From: Polysphondylium violaceum | Lineage: Eukaryota; Evosea; Eumycetozoa; Dictyosteliales; Dictyosteliaceae | Direction: 5' to 3' | NCBI GenBank assembly: GCA_000277445.1 | Contig: AJWJ01000085.1 | Coordinates: 1 to 60,729, forward strand | Length of the DNA: 60,729 nucleotides | Part shown: in pieces, positions 41,663 to 52,818 of the stretch | Layout of the letters: every line of letters starts with the position of its first letter | Position numbering within the stretch: the first letter of the stretch is position 1 | The notes under the pieces: model-generated | The model's database searches: none | The model's input: only the letters and a program-made list of their open reading frames with translations | What the model was told of the DNA's origin: nothing | Position numbers and translations under genes: made by a program

Positions 41663-43378
41663 TTAAATCAATTTTAATCTTTCAATAGTGGATGGATATG
41701 GATGATTTTTCATTCTATATTCTCTATATTCTAAAGTCGTGAGAGAGGGATAGGGTGGAAGATTAAGTGAATATAGAGGTGGGAGGGAGAGGTGCTCAAG
41801 ACTCGATGGAAAAGAGGAGATCAGACTATTGAATGAGGTTTTGTTGAGTCTTAGTTGTTTTAATTTTGGTGAAAGGGAATTGATTGGTTGGTTGAATTTT
41901 AGTCCCATTTTTAAACTTTTCAAATTTGGTGTCAGAGTGGATAGCGTATCAATGGATCTATTAAAGGATTCGCCAAAGGATAAAGATACAACAGAAGAGG
42001 GTAAGTTTGTTAACTCTTGATTAAAAAACAATCCAAATGAAAGGGATTTAAGAGATGATGGCAAACTATTGGCCTGGATCGGCTGGTTATATGAGGGACC
42101 TAGGGTTAGATGAGTGACTGAGTCGGGGATTAGACCTGGAACTAGAGGATGGTTATTATCCAATACAAGATATTTTGTCGAATTGGGTATAGTTCCAACT
42201 GGAATTGGATAGGTTGTGGATAGACTCAAATACGTGACACCAGAGGGAATGATTTCACCCAAGTGTTGTTGGTTTGTAGAGTTTAGGTGAAGTTCAAGAC
42301 TTGTTACACTGTCTGGGATAAAGCCTTTGGGTATTGGCAGAGAGACATTATCATATCCAAAAGAAAGCTTTATGAGAGACAACGGGAACATTCCAACAGT
42401 TAGAGGCTGTGAATATTTAAGACCCCACTTTACATTTGTAACAGAGGGTGGAATAATGTCTTGATCAATATGTAGTTTGAAATCCTTTGCAAATTCAATA
42501 CTCGTCAAAGAGGCTGGTAGCGAGTCTTTCTCTAAATCAAATCTTGTAGCACAGGCACCTACTTTTAAAAACCTGAGACTGCTTGGAATAAATCCCATTG
42601 GAATGCTTGTGTTCATCCAAGGTCCAATTGAAAGAGAGACGAGTTTGGGAGGGAGCTTGAAACCCGATAGACTGCCCTCCATATTCAACCCTTTGCCAAA
42701 CTCTATGTACAAAAGAGACTGTGGAAACTCGAATCCCTTTTCCCAAACAAAAGAAAGACCCACTACCAAATGAGTCAAAGACTGAGGTACATGAGCCAAC
42801 GATTGCTTGAATTTACTACCAAACGACAAATACCTTAGGTGTGGTGGTAATGTGTTTGGCGAGATAAATCGATCAAATGCCGAACCAAACGATAGGTGAG
42901 TCAGGGACTTGGGGAGAATATCTTCCCCAATATATTGATTAAAGCTTGCTCCAAAAGAAAGATGTGTGAGCAATGGAGGCAACATGGATTTACTGACAAC
43001 ACCGTTAAAAAAGTATCCAAACGTCAGATGAGTCACAAACACCAGGGTGTCGAGACTCTTTATCTCTATCGAACAATCTTGAAAAGGGAGTATTGAGAGG
43101 AATCGTACACTCTCTGGAACCATTTTACCATCGACTTTTAAATACCTATCATTGTCTCCCTCTATAACTAGATTCTTTATCTTTATATCATCAAGCTTAA
43201 CATTTTCATCGCCTTCTTGATTTAATTTGAATCTTATCTTTGCACTATTAAACTCTTTATATCGATCAACTCTTTGTTCAGCATGTCTCTTTTCAAATGC
43301 ATTTGATATGAGATCATAGTCATTGAATGAAATGATCGTCTTGTATAAATATTTATCTCTCCATATTTGAAAAAACAA
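41663..43378 (-). CDS. FNIP-repeat protein
   Basis: 571 residues. The N-terminus (MFFQIWRDKYLYKTIISFND) is the typical leader of dictyostelid FNIP proteins. It is followed by about sixteen 22-residue FNIP repeats of the type LP.SLTHLSFG..FNQ.I....LP (for example LPPLLTHLSFGASFNQYIG and LPKSLTHLSFGSAFDRFI). FNIP repeats are LRR-like and greatly expanded in dictyostelids; their partners are largely unknown. No F-box, kinase or B-box domain is present, so this is a repeat-only member. Several repeats have decayed consensus (TTYPIPVGTIPNSTKYL). Confidence 0.92.
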   Translation of the reverse strand: MFFQIWRDKYLYKTIISFNDYDLISNAFEKRHAEQRVDRYKEFNSAKIRFKLNQEGDENVKLDDIKIKNLVIEGDNDRYLKVDGKMVPESVRFLSILPFQDCSIEIKSLDTLVFVTHLTFGYFFNGVVSKSMLPPLLTHLSFGASFNQYIGEDILPKSLTHLSFGSAFDRFISPNTLPPHLRYLSFGSKFKQSLAHVPQSLTHLVVGLSFVWEKGFEFPQSLLYIEFGKGLNMEGSLSGFKLPPKLVSLSIGPWMNTSIPMGFIPSSLRFLKVGACATRFDLEKDSLPASLTSIEFAKDFKLHIDQDIIPPSVTNVKWGLKYSQPLTVGMFPLSLIKLSFGYDNVSLPIPKGFIPDSVTSLELHLNSTNQQHLGEIIPSGVTYLSLSTTYPIPVGTIPNSTKYLVLDNNHPLVPGLIPDSVTHLTLGPSYNQPIQANSLPSSLKSLSFGLFFNQELTNLPSSVVSLSFGESFNRSIDTLSTLTPNLKSLKMGLKFNQPINSLSPKLKQLRLNKTSFNSLISSFPSSLEHLSLPPLYSLNLPPYPSLTTLEYREYRMKNHPYPSTIERLKLI

Positions 43379-43915
43379 TATCTATAATACACATAATTAT
43401 GTGAATATTAATTCATGAATATGATCATAGTAATAATGATTCATACATCTCTTAACAAAAAACCGATCATGTTTGAATCAGATATGTTTAAATGATGACA
43501 TTACAGAAATAAACTCTGGGCAAATAAAAAAAAAATTTTTAAATTCTTAAGATTCCAATTTTTTTTTTTTAAATATTTGGGAATAAATCTTCAAAAAAAT
43601 AACCCTTCTAACTTTTATTACTATTAAAGCTTAAAGATGTTAGACCAAGCAGATATTTAAACTTAATTATTTAGACAAATTAAAATTCCCTAGTTAAATA
43701 TAGATATAAAAAATGAAATGATTTTTATATCGAATCTCATTCGTCAAAATTTGTGAGATTAATATTTATATATCTTGTTTTTAGATACTCAAAGGAATGA
43801 ACTTATTAATGAAGTTATATCTCCCATTTTGGGTTTGAAAAGACCGAAGTGCATATAAATGTAAACTCTAAAAAAAAAATAAAATAAAAATATATCATTC
43901 GTGATTTAAAAGAAT
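43379..43915. other. Intergenic, divergent flanks
   Basis: AT-rich DNA with long A and T homopolymers. No gene or RNA signature is recognised. Confidence 0.6.
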
Positions 43916-45115
43916 ATGTCTAAAAATAAAGAGAGCCATCCAATAGAATATTGGGTAAATGAAACTAAATTACCAAATAATTTATCAACAACTTTAAAAT
44001 TTCAGGAAAAACTAAACTATACTTTCCTTTTGACTGGCTCCACTGGTTATTTGGGTGCATTTAATTTAAAAGATTTAATTTTAAATGAAAAATGTCAAAG
44101 AGTATACTGTGTGGTTAGATCATATCAATCATTTGATCACTGCAAACAAATGCTAAAGGATTCAATTCATAAAACAACCGCCCAACCATTTGGCGATCAA
44201 CACTTAGATAAAATCTATCCAGTCAAGGGAGATCTTACCAAATTTCAATTGGGATTATCAAGTTTAGAATATGAAATGATTTCAGATCAAGTTGATATTA
44301 TTATCTCTGTAGCTGCCCAAGTAAACTTTTCGTCTCCCTATAAAAAAAGTAAAATAACAAATGTGGATTGTGTCCCAAGATTACTTGAATTGGCAGTTTC
44401 AAATAAAAAATCATTAAAAAGAATAGTTCATGTATCAACAATGGCTGTATTCTTTGATGATAAAGAAATCATTGAAAATGATAATGATCTTCCATTATTG
44501 GAAAAACTAAATGGTAAAAGTGGATATTTTCAATCAAAAGCAATTGCAGAGTATAGATATAAAGAAGCATCTAATAATGGTTTCGAAATATTATTAATTC
44601 GGTCTCCTGGTTTATTTTGTAATGGTGAAAATGGATATGGTAATAATTCTGATTTATTCCAGCTGGGTATTAAAACCTGTTTAATCGAAGGTAAAACTGG
44701 TGATTGTAAATATATCCCTAATTTCAATACAGCACCTGTAGATTGGTTTTCTAGGGTAATGATAAAAATGACAATAGATAAAAATGTTTGGATTGAACCA
44801 TTTAATGCCTTTAATCCAAGTGATTCAACATATTTTAGAGAATATATGCAAATGGTTGGAAATGAATTCTCTCTTCCTGAACTCCCAATGGAAGAATGGT
44901 TGGAATTTGTTAAAAACTCAAATCACCCGACTACACAAATAACTCTCTCTATCATTAAATATCTTGGATATACATTGACAAAGTTCAATGCTCCTATGTC
45001 AATCAAAACCAAAGATTATTTAAAATCTATCAATGAATATGATGGACATAAAATTACTAGAACTATGGTTTTCAAATATATCTATGCTTCTTTTTTCTTT
45101 AAAAGTAAATTATAA
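43916..45115 (+). CDS. Stand-alone thioester-reductase (NAD-binding_4) protein
   Basis: A 399-residue protein. The Rossmann motif LLTGSTGYLGAF lies at about residue 40. VIVSVAAQVNF-type sequence (IIISVAAQVNFSSPYKKSK), VSTMAVFF and the catalytic YFQSKAIAEY (Tyr...Lys) mark the extended-SDR thioester-reductase family (Male-sterility/NAD_binding_4). In dictyostelids and bacteria such domains usually end polyketide synthases or NRPSs and release the product as an aldehyde or alcohol. Here the domain stands alone, with a short N-terminal lead (IEYWVNETKLPNNL) and no carrier protein. It could act in trans or be the detached end of a former synthase. Its 3' end has a second copy at 26165-26336. Confidence 0.83.
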   Translation: MSKNKESHPIEYWVNETKLPNNLSTTLKFQEKLNYTFLLTGSTGYLGAFNLKDLILNEKCQRVYCVVRSYQSFDHCKQMLKDSIHKTTAQPFGDQHLDKIYPVKGDLTKFQLGLSSLEYEMISDQVDIIISVAAQVNFSSPYKKSKITNVDCVPRLLELAVSNKKSLKRIVHVSTMAVFFDDKEIIENDNDLPLLEKLNGKSGYFQSKAIAEYRYKEASNNGFEILLIRSPGLFCNGENGYGNNSDLFQLGIKTCLIEGKTGDCKYIPNFNTAPVDWFSRVMIKMTIDKNVWIEPFNAFNPSDSTYFREYMQMVGNEFSLPELPMEEWLEFVKNSNHPTTQITLSIIKYLGYTLTKFNAPMSIKTKDYLKSINEYDGHKITRTMVFKYIYASFFFKSKL

Positions 45116-45228
45116 TAAATATTAGGACACAATGGTCAACATATAGATAAAATAAAGAGTTTGTGCGCACTAAGTGCGAGTAAATTTTCATGTCGTAAAA
45201 TAATTGTACATTGTTTAAATTAACAATA

Positions 45229-45522
45229 TGTATCGCCTCCAAGCCGACACCAAGAAGCCAGATCTCATTAACTGCGGAATTAGAGATCCCCAAGACAAAA
45301 GAGGTAAAATTTGAAATGAAGCCCGAAGTTTTACACGCTCTGTAGCCAAAGTCTTTTTTTCGTATTTACCTGCAGGTGGAATATGCTTGACTCCATTGCT
45401 TGAACGTAGAGTCAAGGCTATGCGACCTATGCAGGTAGGCTATACAAAGAAAGACTTTGCTATGTCTTGGCCCTCCCGTTGTTTGCAAGTATGCCAAAAC
45501 TATCTATTTGGCGGCTTTTTTT
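45229..45522 (+). ncRNA. Candidate structured RNA or foldback region
   Basis: A GC-richer island lies between AT-rich flanks with three nested perfect stems: CAAAGTCTTT (45347-45356) with AAAGACTTTG (45450-45459), TACCTGCA (45367-45374) with TGCAGGTA (45430-45437), and CTTGACTC (45386-45393) with GAGTCAAG (45409-45416). Smaller hairpins flank it: GATCTC/GAGATC (45261-45288) and GCCAAA/TTTGGC (45493-45512), the latter followed by GGC and seven T. An internal T7 at 45354-45360 would trouble a Pol III full-length transcript. No DUSE is seen upstream. Motifs of U snRNAs, U3, SRP or RNase P/MRP were not found. It lies in the 5' flank of RAD18. A short coding reading with an intron (45305-45374) is possible but unconvincing. 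Confidence 0.5.
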
Positions 45523-45694
45523 GCATTTTTCAAAAAAAAAAAAAAAAAAAAATAAAAAGATATATACTATCTTACTCTTATTGTCTATCTCTTCAAACAC
45601 TCTTTTTCCTTTATAACGCCATTTCATTCACCTGTTTACTAAATAAGCTGTCTGTCTGTCGTTGAAGTGTAGTAGTGTGTCTCTATTCATAAAT

Positions 45695-47087
45695 ATGATA
45701 GATGAAGATTTACTAAGATGTCCCATCTGCTATGACTATTTAAATACAGCTATGATGACCAAATGTTCACATAACTACTGCTCATATTGTATTCGTCAGG
45801 CTTTGTCATTCAAAGAACAGTGTCCTACTTGTAGAGAGGTAGATATTAGATTTATATATTTAGAGTGTATGTCATATAGATTCTAATATTGTTGTTACTA
45901 CCATTACTAGCAAGCTGATTCTTCATCATTAAAAAACAATAGACATTTAGATTTAATTGTAAATAGTTTTAAACGGTATCAAGAAGAACAAAACAAAATA
46001 CAATCAAACAATGATACTGTATCTCGAGAATTGGAGATACTAAAAAATCAATTGGAAGAAGAAAAGAAACTAACCAATCTACTAAGAGAGGAACTCGAGA
46101 ATCATAAGAATAATCATAGTAGCAATAATAGAAATGATAATGATGATAAAAATAATATTATAATAGATTTAGATAAAAGTTTAACAGAGAAAGATAGCAT
46201 AGCAGTGACAACAACAACATCTACAGAAAACCAAGAAGAAAAAGTAGGAAAAAAGAGAATGTCTATTGATAATACAGATTCTAATAAGAAACAAAAAAAC
46301 TTGGTTGACTTTGACTATACTCCAAGAGTATTTAGAAGTGGTGGAAATTATAAGAAAAGGTTATCTTCAAATAAAGCTTACCTATCTACTTTATCGCCTA
46401 CAATATCCTCACCACCTTTATCGACGCTTGAATCAACAGCAACACCTCCTGTTCCACCAATAACTACATTACAACAAAAAACAACAAAAGAAGCAATAAC
46501 AAAAGAAAAAGAACAAGAAATAAGCACAGATACAAACAATGCAGATACAAATACTACACTCTCGACATCAATAGTAGTATCTTCTCAAACAACTTTAGAA
46601 TCTGAAACATGTATCGATAAAAAGGATCCTACTGAACTTTTTCATAACAACAGTAATTCTATAGATAATAGTAAGAGCAGTAATCCAATAATATTCTTGG
46701 ATGATGATAAAGATACAACTTGTTTGATGTATCCAAATATAATATCTCAAGATGAAATTGATTTCAATTTCAGTAGTAGTGATGATGATAATGAAGAATC
46801 TTTATCTCAAGTTATAAGTAATGTTCAAAATAATAACAATAATAGTAGTAATAGTAATAGTAATAGTAATAATAATCATAGCAATAGCAGTAGTAATAAA
46901 CCCAAACTTAATCTAAATAACAATAACAAGAGCAATAGCAATAGCAATATCAATATCAATATCAATAACAATAACAATAACAATAATAATAGCACTGGTA
47001 TTAGCAACAGTAGCACTGACAATGACACTAACACTAAGAATAGCAGCAGTATTAGCTCTAGCAATAATCTTATTAATATTAACAGTG

Positions 47088-47153
<66 letters not shown>

Positions 47154-47659
47154 CCGAATGTCCGGTGTGTAGTATATTTATTTTAAAAGAAAAAATTGAA
47201 TATCATGTCAATGAATGTTTAGCAGATCAAGAAAAAAGAGAAAACTTTTCAAAGAATCATAAAGATCCATACAAATCAACTCAAGTGTTTAATATTAAAG
47301 ATTTTCATAAAATGTCACCAACCACTCAAAGACCCGCCCATTTACCTAAACTTTGTTATTCTATTCTAAGCATCAAACAACTCAAAGAAGAACTCTCTAA
47401 TTTGAATTTAAAGACCACTGGCGATAAAAGTACATTGATTAAAAGACACAAAGAGTACACCATAAAGTACAACTCTGAAATAGATAGTCTAACCCCAAAA
47501 ACAGCTTCACAGATTTCAAATGAACTATCGAGACTGGAGAAAGAAAAAGAAAAAAGTAAATCACTGCCAGTAAGCAACACTGATAAATTTCCTCAACTAA
47601 AACAAGATATTTTAAAAAGATCTTCATCCTCCTCTTCTTCCTCAACGAGTACACAATAA
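45695..47659 (+). CDS. rad18: RAD18 E3 ubiquitin ligase
   Basis: Exon 1 is 45695-45838 and exon 2 is 45911-47659, phase 0, 630 residues. It has an N-terminal C3HC4 RING (CPICYDYLNTAMMTKCSHNY, then CSYCIRQAL and CPTC), a coiled coil, and a long Asn/Ser/Thr-rich region with a 25-residue Asn run. A UBZ4 zinc finger follows (CPVCSIFIL...HVNECL), then a SAP domain that matches human RAD18 closely in layout (LPKLCYSILSIKQLKEELSN; TGDKSTLIKRHKEYTIKYN). RAD18 with RAD6 monoubiquitinates PCNA at stalled forks to start translesion synthesis. An in-frame Met 11 codons upstream (45662) is an alternative start. It converges on the secreted-protein gene with 45 bp between stops. Confidence 0.93.
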
Positions 47660-47704
47660 TAATAATAATAATAATATTAATCAATCAATCAATCAAACCA
47701 TTTT

Positions 47705-48501
47705 TTATTTTCCACATTCTTGTAAATCCAAAAAGATTGCAATCAAGTCACCAATATCTTTTCCAAATGCAAAGAAATCATTTTGAGATAAATGGATAGG
47801 AATTGCCTGTATAGGAATAGCATGGTTAAATAAATGAAAAAGGATTGAATAGTGCCATCTCAATTACTTACAATTAAATCAGAGACGATTGAAGGTGAAT
47901 GAAGAAATATAAACAGTGCCTCTGTTCCCAAGAATGAAATAATTCCTTGAGGTCCTGATGCCACCGCACCCGCAAGAGATACAAATAGTCTGGATGTTGC
48001 AAAAATCACACTTGGGAAATTACAATGAAGAAATGGAATCGTCTCACTTTGAGCCTCATAGTCGAGAGCAAATTTGGATCCAGTTTTTTCTTTTTTTGTG
48101 GCTGGAGATGTTGCGGTTGTTGGTGATTTTGTTGATTTGGAGAAAATGATATTTACTATTGCAAATATTTTATCCTCAACTCCTTTTGTATCATTGATAC
48201 AAATATCTGCGTCTGGATTTGATTTTTTCTAAATATAATAACAATAGGTTTTATTTGTTAATAAAAGACCACCAATCTAAAACTCCAACAAACATACCTC
48301 AAAACCAACAAAAATACCTTCAGATATGTCTCTAAAATCTTTTTCAACGAGGGTGGGTAATTTTTTAATCAACGCTTCAATGGCATCCATAAAACTGTCT
48401 GCAGTGGTTTGTAAAAACACAGACTGATGATGGGGAGCTGAAATACTTTGTTGGAAAAGTAATGAAAAAACTAGTAATAAAACAACTATCTTTTTTGCCA
48501 T
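47705..48501 (-). CDS. Small secreted protein, unknown function
   Basis: Three exons: 48298-48501, 47872-48228 and 47705-47806, all phase 0, 220 residues. The N-terminus is a clear signal peptide (KKIVVLLLVFSLLFQQSISA, cleavage near residue 22). The mature part is helical and has few Cys (CINDTKG; LHCNFPSV; a C-terminal ECGK). It includes a Thr/Ser/Lys-rich linker (KSTKSPTTATSPATKKEKT) and a hydrophobic segment (LFVSLAGAVASGPQGIISFL). I recognise no family. Gene structure, signal peptide and splice sites make it a convincing real gene, presumably secreted or in the endolysosomal lumen. Confidence 0.75.
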
Positions 48502-48945
48502 TGTCTATACATTTAAATCAATGATTTATTAATAATAATTTTATTTATCAAACACTCTTTGCAGTGATATTTATTTATTTTTTTCAATGACATTAATATT
48601 GATTTAAAATAAAATAATTTGTAAAACAAAATCCCCCCACAACACTCTGATTTCAAATCAGAGCAAAAACCCCCCCAAAATATCAAAATCATATGCATGG
48701 TCACAATAAATAAAAATATATCTCTACCAAATTATTCTTCTTTTACAAATGTTTTTTTATTTTATTTGTTATTATAATAAAAGAAATAATTTGTGTTTGT
48801 GGTATTTATATGTCTGTGTGTATGTTATTAACCAAATAACAACAAATTAAAACTAATAGAATGATTTTTGTGCTGTTGAGAGTTTATGATATTATTAACA
48901 AGTATATTTTGAGAGAGATAATTATTTTTGAGGAGAGATATTTTT
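48502..48945. other. Intergenic
   Basis: AT-rich DNA between the secreted-protein gene 5' end and the RPN2 3' end, with C-rich runs CCCCCC (48670) and CCCCCC (48633). No gene is seen. Confidence 0.55.
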
Positions 48946-51900
48946 TTAAGCTTCATTAAATTCAAATGGTTCAGGAGTAGTTGGTTCAGGTAAATTTTCT
49001 TTTGTACTGTTGGCTGTGGCGGATGAATTTGAATTGATTGTACCAGAAACACCAGAAGAGTTGATGGTTGTTGTGGTTTCTGGTTTCTCTTTGACGACCA
49101 ATTGCTCGGGTTCATTAGGGGTCAAGTCTTTGAGCATTAAAATACCAATGGTTGGATTCTTTTTAACGGGTTGATAACGGGGATCGTCAAATTGAATGTA
49201 TTGCAATTGTTTTGGAACGACTCTGGCGGGATTTGATTTTCTTTCAAAGAGTGGTTCGGCAGCTTCCTTTTCTTTTTCCTTTTCTTCTTTTTCTTTGTCC
49301 TCTTTTTCCTTTAATTCCTTTTCGGCTAGTTCTTTTTTCTTTTCCTCGGTCAAGTCAGATGAAGACTTGCTGGCGTGTAACTTGGCCTTACGCGAGTAGG
49401 AGAGGATGGCAGCTTCAAACTTGGATTTAAGGTTAGCGGTGGTTTGTTTAGTTTCTGGTGGATAGGCAAAGAGTGATGGTTTACAGTTGGATTTAAAGGA
49501 AAAGATGGGCATCTCGAGGTTCTTGTTGAGACCAATGATAGAGGTGGGGGTGAGGGCGAGGCCTAAAAAGTGTGTCATTGGGAACCAGTACCAAAATTGG
49601 AGGAAACCGGCAATACCGACGATGGCATTCATGTTTCTGTGGCCAGTGGGTGAAAAGAGTTGAATGGTGCAGTTTCTGCCACCGGCATCAATGATACCAT
49701 AGGCGAGGACGGCACCAAATTTACTCATGGAATCTTCACGTTTGTCACTGATGCAGGTGGCAAAGGCTTTACGAGCATTTTCAGACTCGACAGTTTGTTC
49801 TTTACTGGTTTGGATCAACACCATAGCCATACCAATCCAGGCGGCTTGTTTAACAAAACCTACGGTATCTTTGGTGAGTGACTTTAAAATCTCCATGGCA
49901 TCCTTTTGGCCAGTGCCGGCACAGGCAATACCCAAAGCAATGGCAGCACCATATCTGACGTGTGGATTATAAGACTCGGCCAAGAGAGCAATGGTCTTTG
50001 GGCATTTCTCTGGTTGCTTGGCCAAAATGAAACCAATACAAGTGACAGCAGCTCTTCTTACTGAATCGGAACCATCACTAACGGCAAAGTGCAAGAGTTT
50101 ACGAAGGGCATCATTGTTACCAGTACCGCAATAGGCAAAGGCAATGGTGTACATACCACCATATCTGAGGAGTGGATCCTTGTCCAACAACAATTGTTCA
50201 ATCAACACATCGGCACCCTCTTCCTTGCCATACATGAGGAAGGCGAGACCCATGGCCAACGATCTGATGGTCTTTTCATGTTGAGTTTCGTGGGCATAGG
50301 CCAACATTTCATCGATAGCCTTCTTTGATCCACTACCAAGCATAACCAAACCCATGGCAATACCGGCAGCCTCACCAGAGATGGCATCATCATTGTATAA
50401 AATAGTCTTGAGGTCCTCATAGAGCTCGTCTTTGCCGCTGGCCATGGAAGCCAAACCAATGCCCAATGCAGCACCGTGATGGAGGATTGGGTTGTTGATC
50501 AATTGGAGCTTTTCAACAAGATATGGGGTGATCTCTTCACCATGTGAGGCGTGGATGAGACCGAGTGCATAGAGTGCACCAGACTCTGAGTAGGGTGTGT
50601 TGCCGACAGTGTTGGTGGGGAGGTAGGTCTTTAACAATGTCTTGGACTCTTTGATATGGCCCTTGTTGATGACACCTAAACTTGCAATGGCGCTAAACTT
50701 GGTCCAATGGGTGGACTTGTAGAGCCATTCGAGGTTTCCTCTGAGGAATGAGTCTATAGTGGTACCGGCGTGCATGATGGCATTGGCAAACAAGGTTCCT
50801 GAATAAAAGATGGCACCCTTGTGGAGTTCAGAGGCTGCCTTCATTGATTGAAGAACGTGCATATCAATATTACAATTACGATACAAAAATTCCAAATCCA
50901 TACCAATGGTGATTTCACCGAGTAAAATGGAATGAATCTTTTCCAAACGTATATTAAAAGATGATGGTTTCTCATCAATCTCCATTGAATCCTCTGATGT
51001 TGTTGATTCACCCTTTGTCTTTTTCTCTACCTTTGGAAGTAAACTACGAATATTTAATAAGAATTGTTGAGTACCATTTTGGAAAAGATCAAAAGCAATT
51101 TGATATGCTAATAATAATGAATCCTATTGTAAAATAATATTAATATCATGTAATAATAGCAACAGATAACATAACAATAACAATAATTACTTCATCTTTT
51201 TTAATAAGGGATAATAAAATATTTGAAAGTTGTTGATGATCATTTAAAAAGATCAAACATTGAGTGACATTGATATAATCTGGTTTTTCTTGGGCGAGAT
51301 AGAGTTTGACAAGAATACTCAACACACTTTGACGGAAATGACGATTTGATACAGAGGCATTACAAATATGAAGACAATAAGAGAGCATACCTGTAATATT
51401 ACCTGATTCTGAAATTGATTTCTCAATAATATCTAATCTTCTAGCTTCAATGGCAATACCTAAAGCTTGTTTATATGATCCTTCCCTAAAATAATAATAA
51501 TAATTGGTGTTTTTGTTGGTGTTGTTAATATCTTGATGTGTATATCTTAATAACACTAAACCTACTTAAAACATCTATCAAACATTCCCATTACAATCGA
51601 CTCTAAACGTTCATCAACTTTTGTGAGTTTATTAGATTCCAATTGAACTCTAAGTTTAATATATTCATCAATAAATTTATCTATATATATTTGTACTATA
51701 TTAATATATTATCCTATACACCGACGACTACTTGTCACTATTCTACTATTATACATGATAACTATTACTACATACATAAAAGAGTTTCAACATATTCACT
51801 CTTTGAAAGAACATTAAATAAATTTCCAGAAGATAAAGCATACTTCATTGAATTTGGGAAATCACTTAAATTGTAATATACCTTTGATAAAATCAATGAA

Positions 51901-52152
51901 GCTAACTCATGTTTGGCAAATTGACTAGATTCTGATAATTTTTTACTGTATGATGTATATTAATATATTGAAAAGATAAACAAAACATAACATCTGATAT
52001 TATAAATACATTTTATCAATTGAAGATGAAGCAATTTCAGACCAAAACTCATCAACCAAAGAGTCTAATTTCTCTAAAGCAAATGACTTCAATTCCAATT
52101 GTTCCTCATCCAACAATGACAGATAATTTGAAACTGAAACAATTGCAACCAT
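48946..52152 (-). CDS. psmD1: 26S proteasome non-ATPase subunit RPN2/PSMD1
   Basis: Five exons: 52010-52152, 51776-51945, 51566-51680, 51191-51485 and 48946-51123, summing to 2901 nt, 966 residues. The N-terminal helices (LSLLDEEQLELKSFALEKLD; FWSEIASS) and the segment KPDYINVTQCLIFLNDHQQL follow PSMD1 closely. The toroidal PC repeats are clear (SGALYALGLIHASHGEE; HGAALGIGLASMASG; GEAAGIAMGLVMLGSGSKKA; YGGMYTIAFAYCGTGNNDAL). FWYWFPMTHFLGLALTPTSI and FEFNEA at the end match the family. A Lys/Glu-rich insert lies near residues 830-865, as in other eukaryotes. RPN2 is the scaffold of the regulatory-particle base. It is arranged head to head with NAE1. Confidence 0.97.
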
Positions 52153-52818
52153 TGTATTGTTTGTTATATATATGTGTGTGTAATATGAAAGAATAAATAT
52201 ACAAATATAAAATAAAAAAAATAAATAAAAATATAAAAAAAAAAAATGTAATATAAAAAAATGAGAAAATAATTTGTTTTGCAAAATGATGATCATCAAA
52301 AAAAAAAAATTAAAAAAAAAATAAAATGAAAAATTTTGAACTTCACCAACACCCCCCCCAATTTAATACCTTTTTTTTGGCATTTTATTTTTAGTGGTGT
52401 TTAAGAAATGATCTCACTCCGCTCACACATAATTGATTGTACATCGAAAGACCGGTGTTTTTCTATGTGTTGTTACCGACGTATATATCATTTTTGGCAC
52501 TTAGGGAGTGTAACAACACATTGAATTCCTCTTTTTCGAAATGGACGGGATGAGCGGTTATCATGACACATAGGGGTTGATACTATCTTATCTGTACACA
52601 ACACCATATACAGCTTCTGTTCAGTTTATATGATTAAGTTTCATTATTTCCGCGATAAATGAACCATTCACACAATTTTCTAGATTTTTAATTTTTTTTT
52701 TTTGGGATGATTTTTTTTTTCAAGAAATTAATTTTTATTTTAATTTTGTTTATTGATTGATTGTGCTGCACAGATAGGTTAGATATATAGATAGATTAAG
52801 GAGAATAGAATAATAATA
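52153..52818. promoter_or_regulatory. Shared divergent promoter of RPN2 and NAE1
   Basis: 666 bp separate the two start codons. The central part (52410-52680) is less AT-rich than typical spacers and contains a perfect 12-bp inverted repeat, ATGTGTTGTTAC (52465-52476) and GTAACAACACAT (52510-52521), with a 33-bp spacer. The flanks are A/T homopolymers. Co-regulation of two ubiquitin-family genes from here is inference. Confidence 0.5.

Noticed and set aside
45363-45385. U1 snRNA 5'-end-like ATTTACCTGCAG
   Set aside because: The downstream stems and Sm site of U1 are missing, and the segment is part of the nested foldback.
45387-45665. 92-codon plus-strand frame in the foldback region
   Set aside because: It runs through hairpin arms and a poly-A stretch into noise. 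The nested inverted repeats explain the sequence better than a protein.
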